Shown in pieces: positions 56,235 to 64,000 of a stretch of DNA of 64,000 nt. The notes under the pieces are model-generated. The model did not search any database and was not told the DNA's origin. It saw only the letters and a list, made by a program, of their open reading frames with translations. The stretch is taken from positions 18,972 to 82,971 of the forward strand of contig NZ_JACSYA010000024.1 of the NCBI RefSeq assembly GCF_029870285.1, read 5' to 3'. The first letter of the stretch is position 1, and every line of letters starts with the position of its first letter. Source of the DNA: Delftia sp. PS-11. Lineage in GTDB: Bacteria > Pseudomonadota > Gammaproteobacteria > Burkholderiales > Burkholderiaceae_C. Position numbers and translations under genes: made by a program.

Positions 56235-57553
56235 GTCGGTATCAGGCTTATCCAGAGTACAAGGATTCGGGAATTCCTTGGTTGGGAAACATACCAAATC
56301 ATTGGGTCGTGAGCAAGGTTAAGCATCTGACCTCCTTCCAGGTGGGGTGGACACCTCCTACAAAAGATGATGAAAATTTTGAGGGAGATAACCTTTGGGC
56401 AAATATTTCCGACTTAAAGGGACGTGAAATTTTCGAGACTGCTAAGCGCGTTTCCGATGTTGCTGTAAAGACGGCATCAATGACAATAGCGCCAAAAGGC
56501 TCTTTGCTCTACAGCTTCAAACTATCTGTCGGAGCGGTCTCTTTTGCGGGTAATGACATGTATACCAATGAGGCAATTGCTTCCTTTCTAGAGGAATCAA
56601 AGTTGCCATTGTCTTATTTGTACTATGTGTTGCCAAAATATTTGATTGAGAACGCTTCGACAAATATCTATGGAGCTCGAATTCTCAATCAAGAGTTGAT
56701 ATGCAATGCCAATCTGATCGCTCCAGAATTTGAAGAGGCTCAGAATATTGCAGCCTTCCTCGACCACGAAACGGCGAAGATTGATGCTTTGATCGAGAAG
56801 CAGCAGCGGCTGATTGAGTTGCTCAAGGAAAAGCGCCAAGCCGTTATCAGCCACGCCGTCACCAAAGGTCTCAACCCCAATGCTCCGATGAAAGATTCTG
56901 GCGTGGAGTGGCTAGGCGAAGTGCCCGCGCATTGGAAAGTTTCTCGCATTAAAAACATTGCGCAACTCGAAAGTGGACACACACCTGACAAGAAGATTGA
57001 GGAATACTGGATCGACTGTAATATCCCTTGGGTTTCATTAAATGATTCTACTCAGCTAAAAGCCGTTGACTATATCACTGATACTGCTTTTTATCTCAAT
57101 GATAAAGGAATCGCCAACTCATCTGCTAGAAAGCTTCCAGCGCGATGCGTTGTATTTACCAGGGATGCAAGTATTGGTCTGGCTGCTATCACCACACGTG
57201 TAATGGCAGTTTCTCAGCATGTGATTGCCTGGATTTGTGATGAGGAAAAAGTGATTCCAGAATATTTATTGCTGGTGTTTTATGCGATGAAGGATGAGCT
57301 GGAAAGATATACCTTTGGAGCAACACTAAAAACGATTGGTATGGCTGATGTAAAAAAATTAGTTGGTGTTTTTCCAAGTATTTCCGAACAAAAATCCATC
57401 GTTGAAAACGTATTTGTCGCAAAAGAAAAATTCGATTTGTCAGTCTCAAAAGTTGAGGCTGCCATCCAACTTAGTAAAGAACGCCGCACCGCCCTAATAT
57501 CCGCAGCCGTCACCGGCAAGATCGACGTGCGCGATTGGCAAGCCGCTGCCTGA
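56231..57553 (+). CDS. hsdS: Type I restriction specificity subunit
   Basis: 440 residues from a GTG that overlaps the hsdM stop. Two target-recognition domains alternate with conserved helices. [16 protein letters not shown] opens the first and [16 protein letters not shown] opens the second, so the protein has an internal repeat. Spacer helices are [21 protein letters not shown] and the C-terminal [20 protein letters not shown]. The recognition domains (about 56290-56760 and 56940-57480) are plainly AT-richer than the spacers and neighbours, as expected of exchanged segments. Recognition sequence cannot be read from this. Confidence 0.93.
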   Translation: MSRYQAYPEYKDSGIPWLGNIPNHWVVSKVKHLTSFQVGWTPPTKDDENFEGDNLWANISDLKGREIFETAKRVSDVAVKTASMTIAPKGSLLYSFKLSVGAVSFAGNDMYTNEAIASFLEESKLPLSYLYYVLPKYLIENASTNIYGARILNQELICNANLIAPEFEEAQNIAAFLDHETAKIDALIEKQQRLIELLKEKRQAVISHAVTKGLNPNAPMKDSGVEWLGEVPAHWKVSRIKNIAQLESGHTPDKKIEEYWIDCNIPWVSLNDSTQLKAVDYITDTAFYLNDKGIANSSARKLPARCVVFTRDASIGLAAITTRVMAVSQHVIAWICDEEKVIPEYLLLVFYAMKDELERYTFGATLKTIGMADVKKLVGVFPSISEQKSIVENVFVAKEKFDLSVSKVEAAIQLSKERRTALISAAVTGKIDVRDWQAAA

Positions 57554-57588
57554 CGGCCTTCAACCACACAGCCCAACCCCTCCCGACC

Positions 57589-60876
<3,288 letters not shown>

Positions 60877-61607
60877 GAGAAGTAGATAGGTTGCGCGGGC
60901 GGTCTGATCGCTGATTTGGGGTAGTGCCCATGATCACAGCAGTCGTTCGATGCGGAATGTGCGACTGGCAGCTATCAGCCTGAAGCCTTCGCTTGGGAGC
61001 CTGCGGCGGCTGTCTGCTTTTGGCCGGCAGGAGACACTCTTTCGCCTTGGCAGCATTGTGCGATCAAGCTGCGTAAAAATCCCCTGCTCAGGATGAGCCT
61101 GGCAGGGGCTTTCTGTTGGGGGGTGAAACAGGCGCAGCCTGCGAGCAATTCCCTGGCCAGGGTCACTTCGATGCTCTCTCCCTCACTGTCGTTCAAGACG
61201 GCCAGCCCGCTCTTCGGTATGTCGCCCGAGGTCGATGGCGACACATGAAATCTCATGGAATTGCGACGCACCCATCACAGTTCTCTTCGCCCGTGTATAC
61301 TGGTTTTGCTCGCTGTATGCTCTTCGTCCCAACAGCGACCGTATGACACCTTGCCGCCCCTTGGTCGCCGGTATCCGCAATTTCTGTCAAGAAGCTTGCG
61401 GTTGTCACACATTCCTGACGAATCCCTTGCAGATGCCTACCTCGTTTTGGAGCTGCACCTCTCGTGTCAATAAGTTATCTTCTCTATGGCACGTGAGCGA
61501 TCACAGGCCATCTCTTATGCTCTGTAGAGCGCTCGCAATCTACAGAGTTTCAATTTTTTGAAAAATAGTTGCCAACGCTATTTTCCATGAAATCTTAAAT
61601 AAATATC
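60877..61607. other. Gene-poor region after the restriction system
   Basis: 731 bases without a gene I can support. Both strands show short frames only. A minus-strand frame (61256 down to about 60975) reads FHVSPSTSGDIPKSGLAVLN and could be a degraded small gene, but its reading passes straight through a terminator-like hairpin at 61075-61108. Composition becomes AT-richer towards 61550. Confidence 0.5.
61075..61108 (-). terminator. Terminator-like hairpin on the minus strand
   Basis: CCCCTGC pairs with GCAGGGG, with an inner CAGG/CCTG extension. On the minus strand it is followed by ATTTTTA. It implies a minus-strand transcript arriving from above 61110, although no sound gene is seen there. 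Confidence 0.6.
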
Positions 61608-61787
61608 ATGCGTAAAGCCAAAGAAAGCACTGTTCACCGTACCGTGGCGCCAAAGGAGTGGGAGCTCAAGCGTGCACAAGAGCGCATAATTTATCCACCA
61701 GAGCATGCTGGACCCATTCAAATGGATTGGCGAGTTCGAGGAAATTATTCGGCAAAAGACCTGGACTATCGTGGTCGTTCTAAGTGA
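61608..61787 (+). CDS. Small charged protein of unknown function
   Basis: 59 residues, very rich in charged side chains: MRKAKESTVHRTVAPKEW near the start, a proline-containing middle (IIYPPEHAGPIQMDW), and the tail DLDYRGRSK. No hydrophobic segment. It has no clear Shine-Dalgarno sequence, since the upstream is A/T-rich. The residue mix is not that of a random frame, which supports its being real. I do not recognise a family. Confidence 0.55.
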   Translation: MRKAKESTVHRTVAPKEWELKRAQERIIYPPEHAGPIQMDWRVRGNYSAKDLDYRGRSK

Positions 61788-62011
61788 AGTAACTATAAAA
61801 TCCGCATCCTATTTTCATGAATATCAATCATGGCAGAAAAAGGAATGAATTTATCGAGTTAAAGACTGCATTTGAAATAAAAAACACATATTTTAATAGT
61901 AATATTTTTCCATATAAAAGGCTGCGCGCTTGATTAGCATTGACCTGAACGCGTGGCGATGATGAGCTTTTATCCGTAGCAGGTATCTTCCTGAATCTAC
62001 GGAAGCTGAAG

Positions 62012-62884
62012 ATGGCCATGATCAGACTGCAACTAAAAATCGAACTAGAGTACACAGTCCTGGAGCCTGGAGCAGACTTCTTTTTTTGCATCCATGCGGC
62101 CAACACTCCCGGTCAAACCGTATCTCACGAATTTTTGACTGTGAGCCAGACCCAGGCATATTGGGAAACACAATATCGCAGCCAAAACCTAGGTGAGCGA
62201 TGTCTGCGCTTGGAGGCACTGCCTGGGCACTTGCTTGTCAGCTACCAAGCAACGGTAGATATTTGCCACCATGTCACGGACCCAGCATTAGTAGCGGAAG
62301 TGCCTGTGCGGCAGTTACCGCTTGACGTGCTCCACTACATCTATCCCAGTCGCTACTGTCAGTCTGACCGGTTGTACAACTTTGCTGTCAGCCAGTTTGG
62401 ACACCTTCTGCAAGGTCATGTCAGGGCCCAGGCCATCTGCGACTGGGTAGAGTCTCATGTGAGCTATCGCCACAACAGCTCCGTCGGCACGACTTCAGCC
62501 CTTGACACGCTGATCGAGCGTGTGGGCGTATGTCGCGACTTTGCGCACCTGATGATCGCACTGTGCCGCGCCGTCAACCTTCCAGCACGCTTTGTAACAG
62601 GCACCAACTATGGTTCCAGCCCTCACCTCAGTCCACCTGATTTCCATGCGTATGTAGAGGTGTACTTAGGCCATCGTTGGTACCTGTTCGATCCTTCGGG
62701 AACAGCGATACCCATGGGCATGATGCGCCTGGCTACTGGTAGAGATGCAGCCGACGTGGCTTTTGCCACCATTTTTGGCAGCGTCATGAGCGAGCAACCC
62801 AGGGTTGAAGTGCATGCGATAGAGGACCGTGCTCATGGATGGGAGCACCCAACGCACACCAGTATGGCACTTTCTACCTCGTGA
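62012..62884 (+). CDS. Transglutaminase-like cysteine protease family protein
   Basis: 290 residues without a signal peptide. The catalytic triad is Cys174 in GVCRDFAHLMI, His212 in DFHAYVEVYL and Asp227 in YLFDPSG. The N-terminal half is a beta-rich domain as in bacterial transglutaminase-like proteins. Members act as cysteine proteases or amidases, and few have been tested. The alternative ATG two codons later is equally possible. No neighbour suggests the substrate. Confidence 0.88.
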   Translation: MAMIRLQLKIELEYTVLEPGADFFFCIHAANTPGQTVSHEFLTVSQTQAYWETQYRSQNLGERCLRLEALPGHLLVSYQATVDICHHVTDPALVAEVPVRQLPLDVLHYIYPSRYCQSDRLYNFAVSQFGHLLQGHVRAQAICDWVESHVSYRHNSSVGTTSALDTLIERVGVCRDFAHLMIALCRAVNLPARFVTGTNYGSSPHLSPPDFHAYVEVYLGHRWYLFDPSGTAIPMGMMRLATGRDAADVAFATIFGSVMSEQPRVEVHAIEDRAHGWEHPTHTSMALSTS

Positions 62885-63187
62885 GCGCTCTGCTGAACGC
62901 TTCCAAGCAACGCACCAAACTGCAAAAATTTAACAAAACAACTTATTTTTTAGAAAAATCATGATTTTTTCCAAAAATAGCTTATAGTTGCACATGTTGA
63001 ATTTTTAGAAGATTTAAATCTTCAAATTTCAGCCGCTGCACAAAAAAACTATTTGATGCAGAATTTATTTTGCAACCCCTGTTGCACAGTCGTTTGTAGA
63101 GCCACATTCGACTGCACCTCTAGTGCTCACGCCGGCAAAAATTGCTTGCGCTTCTGATTGCATCATATTTCTAACCCTGGCATTTCA
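62885..63187. other. AT-rich promoter/leader region with two perfect palindromes
   Basis: 303 bases without a gene. AAAAATCATGATTTTT at 62954-62969 and GAAGATTTAAATCTTC at 63008-63023 are each exact 16-base palindromes. The zone is markedly AT-rich compared with the rest of the window. It probably holds the promoter and 5' leader of the small protein and RRM genes. Confidence 0.6.
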
Positions 63188-63397
63188 ATGGGCAAATACG
63201 TCGTTTCGCCCGCGACACACCGGACCACAGACGGCAATTTTCAAGCCTCCTTCTCGGTCCAACGTGCCCAAGGCAACGGCATGTATTCTCGGATCTTCCG
63301 CTTTGATAAGCTTTTCTCTTCACGAGAAGCAGCGCGACTCTTCGCAGTTACGCAAGGATGGCTGCAGACATGCATGCAGCACCCTCCGACTTGCTGA
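63188..63397 (+). CDS. Small protein upstream of the RNA-binding protein
   Basis: 69 residues from the ATG at 63188: MGKYVVSPATHRTTDGNF opens a beta-rich stretch, then FDKLFSSREAARLFAVTQGW is a helix. I have an impression of similar short proteins in related bacteria next to cold-inducible RNA-binding genes, but no named family. It ends 95 bases before the RRM gene and is probably on the same transcript. Confidence 0.65.
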   Translation: MGKYVVSPATHRTTDGNFQASFSVQRAQGNGMYSRIFRFDKLFSSREAARLFAVTQGWLQTCMQHPPTC

Positions 63398-63492
63398 AAA
63401 ATACAGCCCATCATTTGGCTGAACGCATTCTTTCAGCACCTCACACCATCAACACCCGGCCTATTCAGGCTCTATCGCTAGAAAATCATCTC

Positions 63493-63840
63493 ATGACCAG
63501 CAAAATTTACGTAGGCAATCTCCCTTATTCCGTCACTGATGCCAGCTTGGAAAGCAATTTTTCCGAGTTCGGCTCTGTATCCTCTGCCAAGGTCATGATG
63601 GATCGTGATACCGGCCGTTCCAAGGGCTTTGGTTTTGTAGAAATGGCATCTGCGGAAGTCGCTCAAGCAGCAATCAAGGGACTGCATGGCATGTCCGTCG
63701 ATGGCCGCTCGATCATTGTGAATCTGGCCCGTCCTCGTGAAGAAGGCCGTGGCTCAGGTGGGTACACCTCCAAAGGATATACAGGTCAGCGTGCAGACGT
63801 TGGCTATGGCAACGGTGGGCATGGTGGCGGTCGTTACTGA
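63493..63840 (+). CDS. RRM-type glycine-rich RNA-binding protein
   Basis: 115 residues with one RNA-recognition motif: RNP2 is IYVGNLPYS and RNP1 is KGFGFVEM. A glycine-rich tail (SGGYTSKGYTGQ... GHGGGRY) follows. Bacterial proteins of this type bind RNA and are often cold-induced. The ATG at 63493 is placed right ahead of the RRM; the frame upstream has no domain. A strong terminator comes 17 bases after the stop. Confidence 0.92.
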   Translation: MTSKIYVGNLPYSVTDASLESNFSEFGSVSSAKVMMDRDTGRSKGFGFVEMASAEVAQAAIKGLHGMSVDGRSIIVNLARPREEGRGSGGYTSKGYTGQRADVGYGNGGHGGGRY

Positions 63841-63857
63841 ACCCAAACCATATGCAT

Positions 63858-63886
63858 AAAAACCGGCTCTTTGAGCCGGTTTTTTT
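63858..63886 (+). terminator. Rho-independent terminator after the RRM gene
   Basis: CCGGCTC pairs with GAGCCGG around TTT, flanked by A-run and seven T. A second hairpin, GCGCCCA/TGGGCGC at 63892-63908, follows without a T-run. The last hundred bases of the window show nothing else I can support. Confidence 0.9.
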
Positions 63887-64000
63887 CTTGTGCGCCCATG
63901 CTGGGCGCGTACCTGCGGGTGCAAGTCCAATCCACCTAAATTAAGCTCAAATACCACCATCAACCCATTGATTTCAATGAGTTTTTTGTAAATCCCCTCT

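Noticed and set aside
63123..63422. Overlapping 99-residue frame across the small gene at 63188
   Set aside because: The frame of the 69-residue protein fits better by composition and start. This one is Pro/Ser-rich shadow.
63900..63950. Sequence resembling a tRNA or tmRNA T-arm end (GGGTGCAAGTCC)
   Set aside because: The stem does not pair, the TTC of the T-loop is missing, and no acceptor or anticodon arm is present.

Overview
The window is G+C-rich, densely coded DNA from a Betaproteobacterium, most likely a Comamonadaceae member of the Comamonas/Delftia type. The evidence is the block rimP-nusA-infB-rbfA-truB-typA, fabI next to a yejABEF transporter, a type IV pilus minor-pilin/PilY1 locus and the general codon use. 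This placement is by recognition, not by search. I see no rRNA, complete tRNA, insertion sequence, prophage or CRISPR array.

Layout. Positions 1-1330 (minus): a CoA-transferase and an HMG-CoA-lyase-like gene behind a perfect operator-like palindrome. 1401-3600 (minus): an iron-responsive operon, Fur box > small helical protein > Mn-type superoxide dismutase > ZIP metal transporter. 3717-10209: fabI (minus) and, diverging, a YejABEF-type peptide importer. 10310-13156: a small basic protein, a two-cytochrome c operon and a thioredoxin-like protein. 13550-18316: TonB-dependent siderophore receptor, an FGE-fold lipoprotein lacking the usual cysteine pair, a PepSY membrane protein and a tiny membrane protein, all tightly coupled. 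18447-26906: the translation/transcription operon rimP-nusA-infB-rbfA-truB-typA, with a promoter and an early hairpin terminator in its leader.

27030-33120 is the most interesting part. A TPP riboswitch, with a sequence complementary to the first start codon, precedes a LuxE-like acyl-protein synthetase, a LuxC-like acyl-CoA reductase, a ThiXYZ-like ABC importer and an SDR oxidoreductase, and a strong terminator closes the unit. LuxE+LuxC is the known chemistry for reducing a carboxylate to an aldehyde. An SDR could finish to the alcohol. Under thiamine control and with an importer, this looks like import and reductive salvage of an oxidised thiamine fragment. That function is my inference.

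33119-43509: a DUF1624-like membrane acyltransferase, two unrecognised small proteins, a membrane diguanylate cyclase, a MarR regulator with an arylformamidase-like hydrolase, and a divergent branched-chain-amino-acid-type ABC transporter. 43537-53630: a 39-base near-perfect palindrome, then pilE-like, fimT, pilV, pilW, pilX, a very large pilY1 with a cysteine-rich insertion, and a DUF5329 gene. 53910-60876: a type I restriction-modification system (hsdM-hsdS-hsdR) whose specificity gene has sharply AT-richer recognition domains. 60877-64000: a sparse AT-richer tail with small proteins, a transglutaminase-like protease and an RRM RNA-binding protein with its terminator.
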